Source: JAPULR01 sp963665075 (GTDB taxonomy: Bacteria; Chloroflexota; Dehalococcoidia; Lucifugimonadales; GCA-2712585). From it: a stretch of 64,000 nt of DNA. Below are positions 41,790-50,847 of this stretch, piece by piece (within the stretch, counting starts at the first letter, position 1; every line of letters starts with the position of its first letter). The notes beneath the pieces were generated by a model. That model did no database searches and was not told where the DNA came from. It worked only from the letters and a program-made list of their open reading frames with translations. A program made the translations under genes and the position numbers. The DNA is taken from NCBI GenBank assembly GCA_963665075.1, contig OY762063.1, forward strand, positions 682,001-746,000, written 5' to 3'.

Positions 41790-42056
41790 ATGTCCCGCTC
41801 CACCAAGAAAGGGCCTTACGTGCATCCCAAGCTCCAGAAGAAAGTCCTGGCCGCCCAGCGCGCCGGAACCAAGACTCTCATCCGCACCTGGTCCAGGGCC
41901 TCCACCATCATGCCCGAAATGATAAATCTCACCATCGCCGTCCACGACGGACGCCGCCACGTCCCTATCTTCATCACGGAAAACATGGTCGGACACAAGC
42001 TCGGCGAATTCGCCCCCACCCGCACCCTCCGCGGCGCCGGAAGGGGGCCCCGCTAG
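41790..42056 (+). CDS. rpsS: 30S ribosomal protein S19
   Basis: 88 residues; SRSTKKGPYVHPKL, IRTWSRASTIMPEM and FITENMVGHKLGEFAPTRT are conserved. Starts 3 nt after rplB. Confidence 0.96.
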   Translation: MSRSTKKGPYVHPKLQKKVLAAQRAGTKTLIRTWSRASTIMPEMINLTIAVHDGRRHVPIFITENMVGHKLGEFAPTRTLRGAGRGPR

Positions 42057-42058
42057 TC

Positions 42059-42415
42059 ATGGTAGCCGTTCAGGCCGTAGCCAAGCAGGTCGGCGTTTCA
42101 CAAAAGCGCGTCATGCCCATCCTCGCCCTCGTCCGCGGCAAGCGGGTGGACGAAGCCGTGAATATCCTCGAACTCTCCTCCTCCCCCTGGGCCAAAGTCG
42201 TAGCCAAGACGGTCAAGTCCGCCGCCGCCAACGCCGAAAACAACCTCCTCGCCGACAGGGACAGCCTCCGTATAATCAAAATCACCGCCGACGTCGCCCC
42301 CTCCCAGCGTCGCTTCAAGCCCCACGCCAGAGGCCGCGTCGGCAGAATGCACCGAAGAACTTGCCACATCACCGTCGTGGTGGACGACGAGCAGGAGAAT
42401 TCGTATGGGCCATAA
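42059..42415 (+). CDS. rplV: 50S ribosomal protein L22
   Basis: 118 residues; lines the exit tunnel. VSQKRVMPILALVRGKRVDEAVNIL, SAAANAENN and RFKPHARGRVGRMHRRTCHI are conserved. ATG 42059 is 2 nt after rpsS; an open frame running further upstream belongs to shadow sequence in rplB and rpsS. Overlaps rpsC by 11 nt. Confidence 0.95.
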   Translation: MVAVQAVAKQVGVSQKRVMPILALVRGKRVDEAVNILELSSSPWAKVVAKTVKSAAANAENNLLADRDSLRIIKITADVAPSQRRFKPHARGRVGRMHRRTCHITVVVDDEQENSYGP

Positions 42416-43154
42416 AACTCACCCCATAGGCTTCCGCCTGGGCATCAACAAGCCCTGGCTCGCCAACTGGTTCGTCCCCAAGGCCAGCCAGTACCGCGAA
42501 ATGGTCCTCGGCGACCTCACCATCCGCGACGAGGTCAGGAAGGCGTACAGCGGCTTCTCCGACGCCGGCATCGCCTCCGTGGAGATCGCACGCCACAGCC
42601 AGAACCTCGTCATAAACATCCACTCCGCACGCCCGGGCATCCTCATAGGACGCGATGGCGAGCGCGTCAAGCGCCTCCGCGCCAATCTGGAGCGCATCAC
42701 CGGAAAGCGCATCCAGCTTAACATCCTCGAAATCCAGCAGCCGGAGCTCAACGCCTATCTCGTAGCCAAAAACATCGCCGACCAGCTGACCCGACGCGTC
42801 GCCTACCGACGCGCCCTCCGCCAAGCCCTCCAACGCACCATGCAGGGCGGCGCCCAAGGCATCAAAATCGTCATTAAGGGCCGCATCATGGGGTCGGAAA
42901 TCGCCCGCACCGAGCGCGTCATGGAAGGACGCGTCCCCCTCCACACCCTGAACGCCGACATCGACTACAATTACGCCGAGGCCGCCACCGTCATGGGCCG
43001 CATCGGCGTCAAGGTCTGGATATACAAGGGCAACATCGAGCCGGAACCCGCCCCTGAGCAGATGGAGGAGATGGACACCATCGAGGTCACCGTCCACGCC
43101 GACGACCCCCAGGAAGAAATCGCCGAATTGGAGACGCAAGATGTTGCAGCCTAA
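42405..43154 (+). CDS. rpsC: 30S ribosomal protein S3
   Basis: 249 residues; mRNA entry and helicase. GHKTHPIGFRLGINKPW, the KH domain IHSARPGILIGRDGERV, and GRIMGSEIARTE are conserved. It has a moderate acidic C-terminal tail (EQMEEMDTIEVTVHADD). Overlaps rplP by 14 nt. Confidence 0.96.
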   Translation: MGHKTHPIGFRLGINKPWLANWFVPKASQYREMVLGDLTIRDEVRKAYSGFSDAGIASVEIARHSQNLVINIHSARPGILIGRDGERVKRLRANLERITGKRIQLNILEIQQPELNAYLVAKNIADQLTRRVAYRRALRQALQRTMQGGAQGIKIVIKGRIMGSEIARTERVMEGRVPLHTLNADIDYNYAEAATVMGRIGVKVWIYKGNIEPEPAPEQMEEMDTIEVTVHADDPQEEIAELETQDVAA

Positions 43155-43575
43155 GCGCGTCAAGTTCCGAAAGGTCATGCGGGGCCGACGAAAAGGCAAC
43201 GCCACCGCCGGCAACGCCGTCAGCTTCGGCGACTACGGCCTCAAGGCTATGGAAGCCTGCTGGCTCACTGCCCGCCAGATTGAGGCCGGACGCGTCACCA
43301 TCACCCGCCACCTCCGTCGCGGCGGCAAGGTCTGGGTCCGCGTCTTCCCCGATAAGTCCGTCACCAAGAAGCCCGCCGAAACCCGCATGGGCGGCGGCAA
43401 GGCCAACGTGGACTACTGGGTCGCCGTCGTCAAGCCCGGCAAGATTCTCTTCGAAGTCATGGGCGCCGAGCGCAGCCAGGTCCAGGAAGCCCTCCGCCTC
43501 GCCTCCCACAAGCTCCCCATCGCCACCAAGATGGTCTCCCGCGACAATCTCGCATCCCTCATAGGCTCGGAGTAG
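43141..43575 (+). CDS. rplP: 50S ribosomal protein L16
   Basis: 144 residues; positions the A-site tRNA. PKRVKFRKVMRGRRKGN, GDYGLKAMEACWLTARQIEA, RMGGGKANVDYWVA and HKLPIATKMV are conserved. Confidence 0.96.
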   Translation: MLQPKRVKFRKVMRGRRKGNATAGNAVSFGDYGLKAMEACWLTARQIEAGRVTITRHLRRGGKVWVRVFPDKSVTKKPAETRMGGGKANVDYWVAVVKPGKILFEVMGAERSQVQEALRLASHKLPIATKMVSRDNLASLIGSE

Positions 43576-43582
43576 ACCCGCC

Positions 43583-43786
43583 ATGCGAATCGACGAAATC
43601 AGAGAGCTTACCGACGAAGACATCCGGAAGCAGCTCGAAAACACCCTCAAGGAACTTATGAATCTGCGATTCAGGAACGCCAGCCGACAGCTGGCCAACA
43701 ACGCCCAGATCGGCCAGGCCAGGCGAACCGTCGCCCGCCTGCGAACCGTAGTCAGAGAAAGGGAGATTCAGGGTATAACCCTATGA
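43583..43786 (+). CDS. rpmC: 50S ribosomal protein L29
   Basis: 67 residues; IDEIRELTDEDIRKQLENT and LMNLRFRNASRQL are conserved. It overlaps rpsQ by ATGA. Confidence 0.95.
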   Translation: MRIDEIRELTDEDIRKQLENTLKELMNLRFRNASRQLANNAQIGQARRTVARLRTVVREREIQGITL

Positions 43787-44562
43787 GCAAGGAACGAAGA
43801 AAAGTCAGAACCGGTCGCGTCGTCTCCGACAAGATGGACAAGACCATCGTCGTCGCCGTCCAGTGGAGCCAGCGCAACCGGCTCTACCGCAAGCCCATGC
43901 GTCGCATCACCAAGTTCTACGCCCACGACGCCACCAACGACTGCTCCACCGGCGACCTCGTCCTCATCGAGGAGACACGCCCCATCTCCCGCCTCAAGAA
44001 CTGGCGCGTAATCGACGTGCTGGAACGCCGCGACGTGGCCGAAGTCCGCCCGATGGAACTCGACAGGGAGTTCATGGAGTCCCAGATGCGCGGCCAGACT
44101 GAGCAGGCGGAAGCGGACATCGAAGCGCAGGATGACTCCGCCGTAGACGTTGACGACGAACTCGAGGTGGACGCCGAAGCCGTCGCGGCAGCCGAAGCCG
44201 CCGCCCTCGAAGAGGCCCTCGCCGAAATGGACGCCCCAGAGGAACCCGAAGAACCCATACCCCTCGAAGTAGACGAAGAGGTGTCGGCGGAAATAGAAGA
44301 ACCCACCGCCGTCGCCGACGTTGAAGTCTCTGCTGAGGAAGCTCCCGTCGATGAGGCAACAGAGGACGCCCCCACGGACGAAATCATTGAAACGCCGGTC
44401 GCCGACGCGGTAGAAGAACCCACACCCACGGACGAAGCCCCCGAAACCCCCGCCGCCGTCGCCGTAGAAGAAGACGCCCCAACAGCGATAGAAGAGTCGC
44501 CCGCCACGGAACCCGAAACGGACGACGCTCCCGACGCCCCCAAGGAAGAAAAACAGCCATGA
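43783..44562 (+). CDS. rpsQ: 30S ribosomal protein S17 with long acidic extension
   Basis: 259 residues, about three times the usual length. Residues 1-90 are a normal S17 OB fold (TGRVVSDKMDKTIVVAVQW, KFYAHDATNDCSTGDLVLIEETRPIS). Residues ~91-259 are a low-complexity tail rich in Glu, Ala, Asp, Pro and Val (EEPIPLEVDEEVSAEIEEP and similar) with no predicted fold. The frame runs straight to a 4-nt overlap with rplN, so the extension is genuine and coupled. A separate function or a charge-shielding role is possible; neither is shown by the sequence. Confidence 0.94.
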   Translation: MSKERRKVRTGRVVSDKMDKTIVVAVQWSQRNRLYRKPMRRITKFYAHDATNDCSTGDLVLIEETRPISRLKNWRVIDVLERRDVAEVRPMELDREFMESQMRGQTEQAEADIEAQDDSAVDVDDELEVDAEAVAAAEAAALEEALAEMDAPEEPEEPIPLEVDEEVSAEIEEPTAVADVEVSAEEAPVDEATEDAPTDEIIETPVADAVEEPTPTDEAPETPAAVAVEEDAPTAIEESPATEPETDDAPDAPKEEKQP

Positions 44563-44930
44563 TTCAGCCCTACACCCGCCTAACCGTCGCCGACAACAGC
44601 GGCGCCAAGCGCGTCATGTGCATCAACATCCCCGGCAGCAGCAGGCGCCGCTATGCCCGCGTCGGCGACATCATCGTCTGCTCCGTCAAGGAAGCCATGC
44701 CCGCCGCCGCCGTCAAGAAGGGCGAAGTCGTCCGCGCCGTCATCGTCCGCACCGCCAAGCCCTATATCCGCCCCGACGGCTCCCACATCCGCTTCGACGA
44801 CAACGCCGCCGTCATCGTCGCCGACCGACAGAACAACCCCAGGGGCACCCGCATTTTCGGCCCCGTCGCCCGCGAACTCCGCGAAAAGGGCTACATGAAA
44901 ATCATCTCCCTCGCCCCGGAGGTCGTATAA
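44559..44930 (+). CDS. rplN: 50S ribosomal protein L14
   Basis: 123 residues; MIQPYTRLTVADNSGAKRV, the usual GDIIVCSVKEAMP, and RGTRIFGPVARELREKGYMKI. First gene of the spc set, overlapping rpsQ by 4 nt. Confidence 0.96.
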   Translation: MIQPYTRLTVADNSGAKRVMCINIPGSSRRRYARVGDIIVCSVKEAMPAAAVKKGEVVRAVIVRTAKPYIRPDGSHIRFDDNAAVIVADRQNNPRGTRIFGPVARELREKGYMKIISLAPEVV

Positions 44931-45241
44931 TGAAGATACGCAAGGGCGATACCGTCAGGGTCATTCACGGCAAGGACCAGACCAAGCAGGGCCGCGTCGA
45001 ACGCGTCCTACCCAAGTCCAACCGCGTCCTCGTCGAAGGCATCAACGTCATCACCCGCCACGTCCGCGCCACCCCGGGCCTCCGCCAGGGCGGGCGCATC
45101 ACCCAGGAAGCACCCATCCATATTTCAAACGTCATGCTTGTCTGCAACCGTTGCAGCCAGCCCGTCCGCGTCGGCTATAGAAGACTCGACGACGGCGCGA
45201 AAGTCCGGGTCTGCCAACTGTGCAAGGAGACCATCACTTAG
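44930..45241 (+). CDS. rplX: 50S ribosomal protein L24
   Basis: 103 residues; KIRKGDTVRVIHGKDQTKQG (KOW motif), RVLVEGINVITRH and PIHISNVMLVC. The C-terminal CNRCSQPVRVG...CQLC adds a zinc-ribbon-like pair. ATG 44930 shares one base with the rplN TAA; a longer open frame is shadow sequence. Confidence 0.94.
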   Translation: MKIRKGDTVRVIHGKDQTKQGRVERVLPKSNRVLVEGINVITRHVRATPGLRQGGRITQEAPIHISNVMLVCNRCSQPVRVGYRRLDDGAKVRVCQLCKETIT

Positions 45242-45242
45242 G

Positions 45243-45860
45243 ATGACCACCCAGAAAGCCAAACGACAAAAGGGTTCCGCCAAGAACGGCAGCGCCGCCT
45301 CCAACGGCGTAGTCGAGCCTCGAATCGTCAAGACCTACCGCGACCGGATAATCCCCACCATGATGCAGGAGTTCAAGTACAAGAACGTCATGCAGGTCCC
45401 CCGCATCAACAAGATCGTCCTCAACGTCGGCCTCGGCGAGGCCAAGGACAACGCCCGCTCCCTGGAAGGCGCAATCCGCGACCTCACCATCATCGCCGGA
45501 CAGAAGCCCGTCATCACCCGCGCCCGCAAGGCCATCGCCGGATTCAAAATCCGCGAGGGCATGCCCGTCGGCGTCTCCGTCACCCTCCGCGGCGAGCGCA
45601 TGAATTTCTTCCTCGAACGCCTCCTCAGCGCCGCCCTCCCCAGAATCCGCGACTTCCGCGGCGTCCCCAAGTCCAGCTTCGACGGACGCGGCAACTACTC
45701 GATGGGCATCCGCGAGCAGGTCATCTTCCCCGAAATCGACTATAACCAGATTGACAAGATCCGCGGCTTCCAGGTCACCATCACCACCTCCGCCAGAACC
45801 GACGCCGAAGCCGCACGCCTCCTCGAACTCCTCGGTATGCCCTTCACCCGACCGCTGTAA
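45243..45860 (+). CDS. rplE: 50S ribosomal protein L5
   Basis: 205 residues; contacts 5S rRNA and the P-site tRNA. After a basic N-terminal extension (TTQKAKRQKGSAKNGSAASNG) come PRINKIVLNVGLGEAKDNAR, PVITRARKAIAGFKIREGMP and GNYSMGIREQVIFPEID. ATG 45243 follows the rplX stop by 1 nt. Confidence 0.95.
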   Translation: MTTQKAKRQKGSAKNGSAASNGVVEPRIVKTYRDRIIPTMMQEFKYKNVMQVPRINKIVLNVGLGEAKDNARSLEGAIRDLTIIAGQKPVITRARKAIAGFKIREGMPVGVSVTLRGERMNFFLERLLSAALPRIRDFRGVPKSSFDGRGNYSMGIREQVIFPEIDYNQIDKIRGFQVTITTSARTDAEAARLLELLGMPFTRPL

Positions 45861-45872
45861 AGTAAGGAACAC

Positions 45873-46058
45873 ATGGCAAAGAAGTCTAAAATCGAAAAGT
45901 GGAAGCGAACCCCCAAGTACAAAGTCCAGTTCAGCAACCGCTGCAACAAGTGCGGACGGCCCCGCGCCTACATGCGCTATTTCGGCCTCTGCCGCATCTG
46001 CTTCCGGGAAATGGCCCTCCGCGGCGAACTCCCCGGCGTCCGCAAAGCTAGCTGGTAA
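45873..46058 (+). CDS. rpsN: 30S ribosomal protein S14, zinc type
   Basis: 61 residues with two CxxC pairs (CNKCGRPRAYMRYFGLCRIC), the short zinc-binding form of S14, followed by the end PGVRKASW. Confidence 0.96.
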   Translation: MAKKSKIEKWKRTPKYKVQFSNRCNKCGRPRAYMRYFGLCRICFREMALRGELPGVRKASW

Positions 46059-46077
46059 TATGTAATCGAGGCCAACC

Positions 46078-46479
46078 TTGTCCAACATTAGCGACCCCAT
46101 CGCAGATATGCTCACCCGCATCCGCAACGCCCTGGCGGTGCGCCACAACTCCGTGGCCATGCCCACCTCCAAGGTCAAGGTTGCCGTGTGCCAGATCCTC
46201 AAGCGCGAAGGCTACGTCCGCGACTTCGAAGTCGTCGGCGGCAAGCCCCATCGCGTCCTACGCATCCATCTCCTCTACCGCGAAGGCCGAGAATCCGCCA
46301 TACGCGGCCTCAAGCGCATCAGCAAGCCCGGCCTCCGAATCTACGTCGGCAAGGGGGAAATCCCCCGCGTCTTCGGCGGCATCGGCACCGCCATCATCTC
46401 CACCTCCAAAGGTCTCCTGACCGACCGGGAAGCATGGTACAGCGGCACCGGAGGGGAGGTCCTCTGCTATGTCTGGTAG
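46078..46479 (+). CDS. rpsH: 30S ribosomal protein S8
   Basis: 133 residues from a TTG start (SNISDPIADMLTRIRNAL is the canonical S8 N-terminus). GGIGTAIISTSKGLLTDREA and GGEVLCYVW are conserved. Overlaps rplF by 11 nt. Confidence 0.95.
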   Translation: MSNISDPIADMLTRIRNALAVRHNSVAMPTSKVKVAVCQILKREGYVRDFEVVGGKPHRVLRIHLLYREGRESAIRGLKRISKPGLRIYVGKGEIPRVFGGIGTAIISTSKGLLTDREAWYSGTGGEVLCYVW

Positions 46480-47053
46480 CCCAGCGACTAAGACAACGGA
46501 ACGCACCCTCTCCAGAGTCGGACGCCGCCCCATTGCCGTCCCCGACAACGTCCAGGTAAATCTGGAATTAACCCAAATTACCGTCAAGGGGCCCAAGGGC
46601 GAACTCGTCCAGCCCCTCCATCCCGAAGTCAACGTCCGCCTCGACAACGGCAGCATCGTCGTCGAACGCGCCTCCCCCAGAAAGTTCCACCGCTCCCTCC
46701 ACGGCCTCACACGCACCCTCATCGCCAACGCCATCCAGGGCGTCGCGGAGGGCTATCAGAAGACCCTCCAGCTCATGGGCGTCGGCTACCGCGTCCAACA
46801 GCGCGGGCCGGGCATCACCCTCAACGTCGGACACAGCCATCCCATCGAAATCGACCCCCCGGAAGGCATCGTCCTGACCGTGGAAGGCAACAACCGCGTC
46901 CACGTATCAGGCTTCGACAAGCAGAAGGTCGGCGAAGTCGCCGCCAACATCCGCAAGGCCCGCCCGCCTAACGCCTATAAGGAAAAGGGCATCCGCTACT
47001 CCGACGAAATCCTCCACCTCAAGCCCGGCAAGGCCGCCGGACGGAAGGCGTAG
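46469..47053 (+). CDS. rplF: 50S ribosomal protein L6
   Basis: 194 residues; SRVGRRPIAVPDNVQV, a central LTRTLIANAIQGVAEGY, and VHVSGFDKQKVGEVAANIR. The tail GKAAGRKA is typical. A 106-nt gap without a visible gene follows before rplR. Confidence 0.96.
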   Translation: MSGSPATKTTERTLSRVGRRPIAVPDNVQVNLELTQITVKGPKGELVQPLHPEVNVRLDNGSIVVERASPRKFHRSLHGLTRTLIANAIQGVAEGYQKTLQLMGVGYRVQQRGPGITLNVGHSHPIEIDPPEGIVLTVEGNNRVHVSGFDKQKVGEVAANIRKARPPNAYKEKGIRYSDEILHLKPGKAAGRKA

Positions 47054-47159
47054 CGCGCCATGAACTTTCATCATAACACCGGCCTTTGCACCCCAGCCGC
47101 TCACATTGCCGTAATCGCCAATCGCTGCGGGGCATCACCTATGCACAAGGGAAAGAAAA

Positions 47160-47528
47160 ATGGCTAAGGAACGAAATAGCCGCCGGCTTCGAATCGCCCG
47201 GCACAAGCGGCTCCGACGCCGCGTCAAGGGCACCCCGGATAGGCCCCGCCTCTCCGTCTTTCGCAGCCTGCGCAACATCTCCGCCCAGATTATCGACGAC
47301 ACCCAACACCACACCCTCGTCTCCGCCTCCAGCCTCGACAAGGGCCTGCGCCCCGACGACGAGAAGCTGTCGAAGGTGGAGCTTTCCAAGCTCGTCGGCG
47401 CTTCCATCGCCAGAAAAGCCTCGGAGAAGGGCATATCCCAGGTCGTCTTCGACCGGGGCGGATACAAATATCATGGCCGGGTCAAAACCCTGGCCGACGC
47501 CGCACGCAAGGAGGGCTTGATCATCTAG
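47160..47528 (+). CDS. rplR: 50S ribosomal protein L18
   Basis: 122 residues; 5S rRNA binder. HKRLRRRVKGTPDRPRLSVF, AQIIDD and VVFDRGGYKYHGRVKTLADAA are conserved. AAGGGAAAG precedes the ATG. Confidence 0.95.
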   Translation: MAKERNSRRLRIARHKRLRRRVKGTPDRPRLSVFRSLRNISAQIIDDTQHHTLVSASSLDKGLRPDDEKLSKVELSKLVGASIARKASEKGISQVVFDRGGYKYHGRVKTLADAARKEGLII

Positions 47529-48062
47529 ATGATGTATCGCAACCGGAACCCAGGGCCTACCACCGACGGCGGGCCCGTCATAACCGAAAAGGTCGTCTAC
47601 ACCCGCCGCATCTCCAAGGTCGTCAAGGGCGGCAGGCATCTCCGCTTCAACGCCCTCGTCGTCGTCGGCGACGGCGAAGGCATGGTCGGCGCCGGCCTCG
47701 GCAAGGCCAGCGCCATACCAGACGCCGTCCGCAAGGGCGGCGCCACCGCCCGCAAGAAGTCCATCAACATCCCCCTCAACGGCAGCACCATCCCACAGGA
47801 AACCCGCGCCATCTTCGGCGCCTCCCTCGTCCTCATCAAGCCCGCACCCCAGGGCACCGGCCTCATCGCCTCCGGCCCCGTCCGCGCAGTCCTCGACGCC
47901 GCCGGCGTCAAGGACGCGGTCGCGAAGTCCCTCCGCTCCCGCAACCCCATCAACGTCATCTACGCCACCCTCAAGGCCCTCGGCGAACTCAGAGATCCCG
48001 CCACGGAACTCGCCAAGCGCAAGGGCCACCTCAAACCCGCCGAAGAACCCGCCGTCGGCTAG
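47529..48062 (+). CDS. rpsE: 30S ribosomal protein S5
   Basis: 177 residues; decoding accuracy. VVKGGRHLRFNALVVVGDG, GLGKASAIPDAVRKG and NPINVIYATLKAL are conserved. The ATG follows the rplR stop without a gap. Confidence 0.95.
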   Translation: MMYRNRNPGPTTDGGPVITEKVVYTRRISKVVKGGRHLRFNALVVVGDGEGMVGAGLGKASAIPDAVRKGGATARKKSINIPLNGSTIPQETRAIFGASLVLIKPAPQGTGLIASGPVRAVLDAAGVKDAVAKSLRSRNPINVIYATLKALGELRDPATELAKRKGHLKPAEEPAVG

Positions 48063-48104
48063 GAGAATACAGCCCGCGCAACCATTCAGTCAGGCGAAAA
48101 AGCT

Positions 48105-48326
48105 ATGTCATATCTCAAAATAACCTGGAAGAAAAGCTACATCGGCAGGAACCGGAAGCAGCGACGCATCATCCGCTCCCTCGGACTGCGCCGCCTCAAC
48201 CATTCCGTCGTCCACCGCAGCACCCCCACCATCCGCGGCATGGTCGATAAGACCGGCCACATGCTTCACGTGGAAGAACTGGATAATCCCCCTGCCGACT
48301 CTTCCCAAACGGAGTCTGAAGACTAG
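48105..48326 (+). CDS. rpmD: 50S ribosomal protein L30
   Basis: 73 residues; LKITWKKSYIGRNRKQRRII, then LGLRRLNHSVVHRSTPTIRG and MVDKTGHMLHVEEL. A short acidic tail follows. Confidence 0.93.
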   Translation: MSYLKITWKKSYIGRNRKQRRIIRSLGLRRLNHSVVHRSTPTIRGMVDKTGHMLHVEELDNPPADSSQTESED

Positions 48327-48328
48327 CC

Positions 48329-48778
48329 ATGATGCAGCATCTCATACGCTCAAACAAGAAAGCCCGCCGCCAACGTCGGCGCAGAGGACGCGGCGACGGC
48401 AGCGGCCGCGGCACCTACTCCGGCAAGGGCATCAAGGGCCAGAAGTCACGCTCCGGCAAAGGCCCGCGTCCCGGCTTCGAAGGCGGCCAGCTTCCCCTCA
48501 TCAAGCGCCTCCCGGAACGCCGCGGCTTCACCAATATCTTCAAGAAGTACTACGCCTTGGTCAAAGTCGGCGACCTCCAGAACCTCGAAGTCGATGGCCC
48601 GATAACCCCCGAAGTCATGCTTGAGATGCGCCTCGTCAAGAACCTCAAGCTCCCCGTCAAAGTCCTCGGCAACGGCGACCTCGCCAGACCCGTCAACGTC
48701 CTCGCCCACAAGTACACGGGATCCGCCCGCCAGAAGATCGAAAGCGCGGGAGGCGTCGCCGAGGTGATTACCTCATGA
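48329..48778 (+). CDS. rplO: 50S ribosomal protein L15
   Basis: 149 residues; RRRGRGDGSGRGTYSGKGIK and GQKSRSGKGPRPGFEGGQLP are conserved, and the C-terminal Gly-rich part ends in VAEVITS. Overlaps secY by 4 nt. Confidence 0.95.
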   Translation: MMQHLIRSNKKARRQRRRRGRGDGSGRGTYSGKGIKGQKSRSGKGPRPGFEGGQLPLIKRLPERRGFTNIFKKYYALVKVGDLQNLEVDGPITPEVMLEMRLVKNLKLPVKVLGNGDLARPVNVLAHKYTGSARQKIESAGGVAEVITS

Positions 48779-50097
48779 TGACCCAAGAGGGCCGAGGTCG
48801 CCCTGCTCTACTTCAGGCGGCCCTGGACTCCCTGCGCGTCCCCGACCTCCGAAACAAAATTATCTTCACCTTCGCCATGCTCGCCGTCTACCGGCTCGTG
48901 GCCCAGGTCCCCCTGCCCGGCGTCGACCAGGGCTCCCTCGACAACCTCTTCAACCGCATCCAGCTGCTGGGTTTCCTCGACCTCTTCAGCGGCGGCGCCC
49001 TACGCAACATGAGCATCGCCGCCCTCGGCGTCTTCCCCTACATCACCTCATCCATCGTCATGCAGCTCCTCGTCCCCATCATCCCACGCCTCCAGCAGCT
49101 TTCCAAGGAAGGCGAACGCGGCAGACAGCAGATCAACCGCATCGTCCACTGGGCCACCGTCCCCATCGCGATGGCCCAGGGCTACGGACAGCTTCTCCTC
49201 CTCCGCAACGCCGGCGTCCTCGAAAACATCGGACTCTCCGGCGAAGCCTTCCTACCCACCGTCGCCGCCGTCCTCTCCATGACCGCCGGCGTCATGTTCC
49301 TCGTCTGGCTCGGCGAACTCATCACAGAACGCGGCATCGGCAACGGCATATCTTTGATTATCTTTGCCGGCATCGTCGCCGGCTTCCCCAACCTCATCCA
49401 ACAAGGCTTCCTCGCCAACAACGACCAGGGCGGACTCATCATCTTCGCCGTCATCGGCATCCTCATCATCGCCCTCATCGTCGTCTTCAACGAAGCCCAT
49501 AGACGCATCCCCGTCCAATACGGTAGAAGCATCTTCCGCTCAGGGAGGATGTATCGACAAACGGGCAGTTCCTATCTACCCTTGCGCGTCAACATGGCCG
49601 GCGTCATCCCCCTCATTTTCGCCTTCTCCGTCGTCATCCTCCCAGGCACCATCGCCACCTTCCTCGCCGACAATCCAGGCTTCATCGGCGACGTCGCCAG
49701 CTGGTTCTCCACCGCCTTCAGCCCCAACAACTGGCTCTATTGGGCCTTGACCTTCGTCCTCGTCGTCATATTCACCTTCTTCTACACCCTCATAACCTTC
49801 CAACAGCAAAACCTGGCCGAAAACCTCCAGAAGAGCGGCGGATTCGTCACCGGCATCAGACCGGGCAGGCCCACCCAGGACTACCTAAACCAGGTCATCT
49901 TCCGCCTCACCTTCGGCGGCGCCCTCTTCCTCGGCTTCGTCGCCATCGTCCCCTTCCTCGCCTCCACCCTCACCGACATCCAGGCCCTCCAATTAAGCAG
50001 CACCAGCCTGCTCATCCTCGTTTCCGTCGCCCTGGACACCCTGCGTCAGTTGGAAGCCCAGCTGCAAATGCGTAACTACGAGGGGTTCCTCAGGTGA
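48775..50097 (+). CDS. secY: Preprotein translocase subunit SecY
   Basis: 440 residues with ten membrane segments; the channel of the Sec translocon. Starts RVPDLRNKIIFTFAMLAVYR; plug region GVDQGSLDNLF; ITERGIGNGISLIIFAGIV and the cytoplasmic C-terminal GFVTGIRPGRPTQDYL are conserved. Overlaps adk by 4 nt. Confidence 0.96.
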   Translation: MMTQEGRGRPALLQAALDSLRVPDLRNKIIFTFAMLAVYRLVAQVPLPGVDQGSLDNLFNRIQLLGFLDLFSGGALRNMSIAALGVFPYITSSIVMQLLVPIIPRLQQLSKEGERGRQQINRIVHWATVPIAMAQGYGQLLLLRNAGVLENIGLSGEAFLPTVAAVLSMTAGVMFLVWLGELITERGIGNGISLIIFAGIVAGFPNLIQQGFLANNDQGGLIIFAVIGILIIALIVVFNEAHRRIPVQYGRSIFRSGRMYRQTGSSYLPLRVNMAGVIPLIFAFSVVILPGTIATFLADNPGFIGDVASWFSTAFSPNNWLYWALTFVLVVIFTFFYTLITFQQQNLAENLQKSGGFVTGIRPGRPTQDYLNQVIFRLTFGGALFLGFVAIVPFLASTLTDIQALQLSSTSLLILVSVALDTLRQLEAQLQMRNYEGFLR

Positions 50098-50831
50098 ACG
50101 CAAACCCCCACAAGCGGCTCGTCATCCTCGGGCCGCCCGGCGCCGGCAAGGGCACCCAGGGCAAGCTCCTTTCCGAGACGTTGGGACTGCGCCACGTCGC
50201 CTCCGGCGACCTCGTGCGACAGCATCAGGCCAACCAAACCGAACTCGGCATCGCCTCCCAGACCTACTACTCTATGGGCCTGCTCGTTCCCGACGTCATC
50301 ACCTACCAGATTGTCCTGCCCGAAGTCCTGGAAGCCTCCAACGGCTTCCTCCTCGACGGCTTTCCCCGCAATGTCCACCAGGCGGAGAGACTCGACCGCG
50401 AGCTCCAGGCCGAGAATCTGCAAGTCGACCGCACCATCCTCATAACCGCCCCTCAGGAAGAGATAATGAACCGCCTCGCCAGCCGGCGAATCTGCCCTGA
50501 GTGCAAGCGCATCTATCAAAAGAACTCCGCCCTTCCCGATGCTTCCGACCTCTGCGAAATCTGCCTCGTCCCCCTCGTCCAACGGAAAGACGACGCGCCC
50601 GAGGCCATCCGCATCCGAATGGAGGAGTACCACGCCCAAACCCTCCCCCTCGCCGAATACTACCGCAGCCAGAACAAGCTCATAGAAGTCTCCGGCAACG
50701 GCAGCATCCAAACCGTCCTCCACCGCCTCATCACCGGCTTGGAAGACGCCCAAAGACATAATAATTTCGCCGCCCAGCCCCAGCCCGAACAACCCAATCC
50801 GGGCTGGAGCTTCAAAAAGCGACACGTTTAG
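50094..50831 (+). CDS. adk: Adenylate kinase, zinc-lid type
   Basis: 245 residues; ATP + AMP to 2 ADP. The P-loop is LGPPGAGKGTQGKLL, with DGFPRNVHQAERL. The lid has CPEC and CEIC pairs (zinc-stabilised form). The C-terminal ~25 residues (QPQPEQPNPGWSFKKRHV) extend beyond the fold. GTG start overlapping the secY stop. Confidence 0.94.
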   Translation: MNANPHKRLVILGPPGAGKGTQGKLLSETLGLRHVASGDLVRQHQANQTELGIASQTYYSMGLLVPDVITYQIVLPEVLEASNGFLLDGFPRNVHQAERLDRELQAENLQVDRTILITAPQEEIMNRLASRRICPECKRIYQKNSALPDASDLCEICLVPLVQRKDDAPEAIRIRMEEYHAQTLPLAEYYRSQNKLIEVSGNGSIQTVLHRLITGLEDAQRHNNFAAQPQPEQPNPGWSFKKRHV

Positions 50832-50847
50832 CGTACAATAGGCCACT

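Noticed and set aside
47054..47159. Possible extra gene between rplF and rplR
   Set aside because: The 106-nt gap has an ATG but no family-like product and no hairpin; I see nothing in it.
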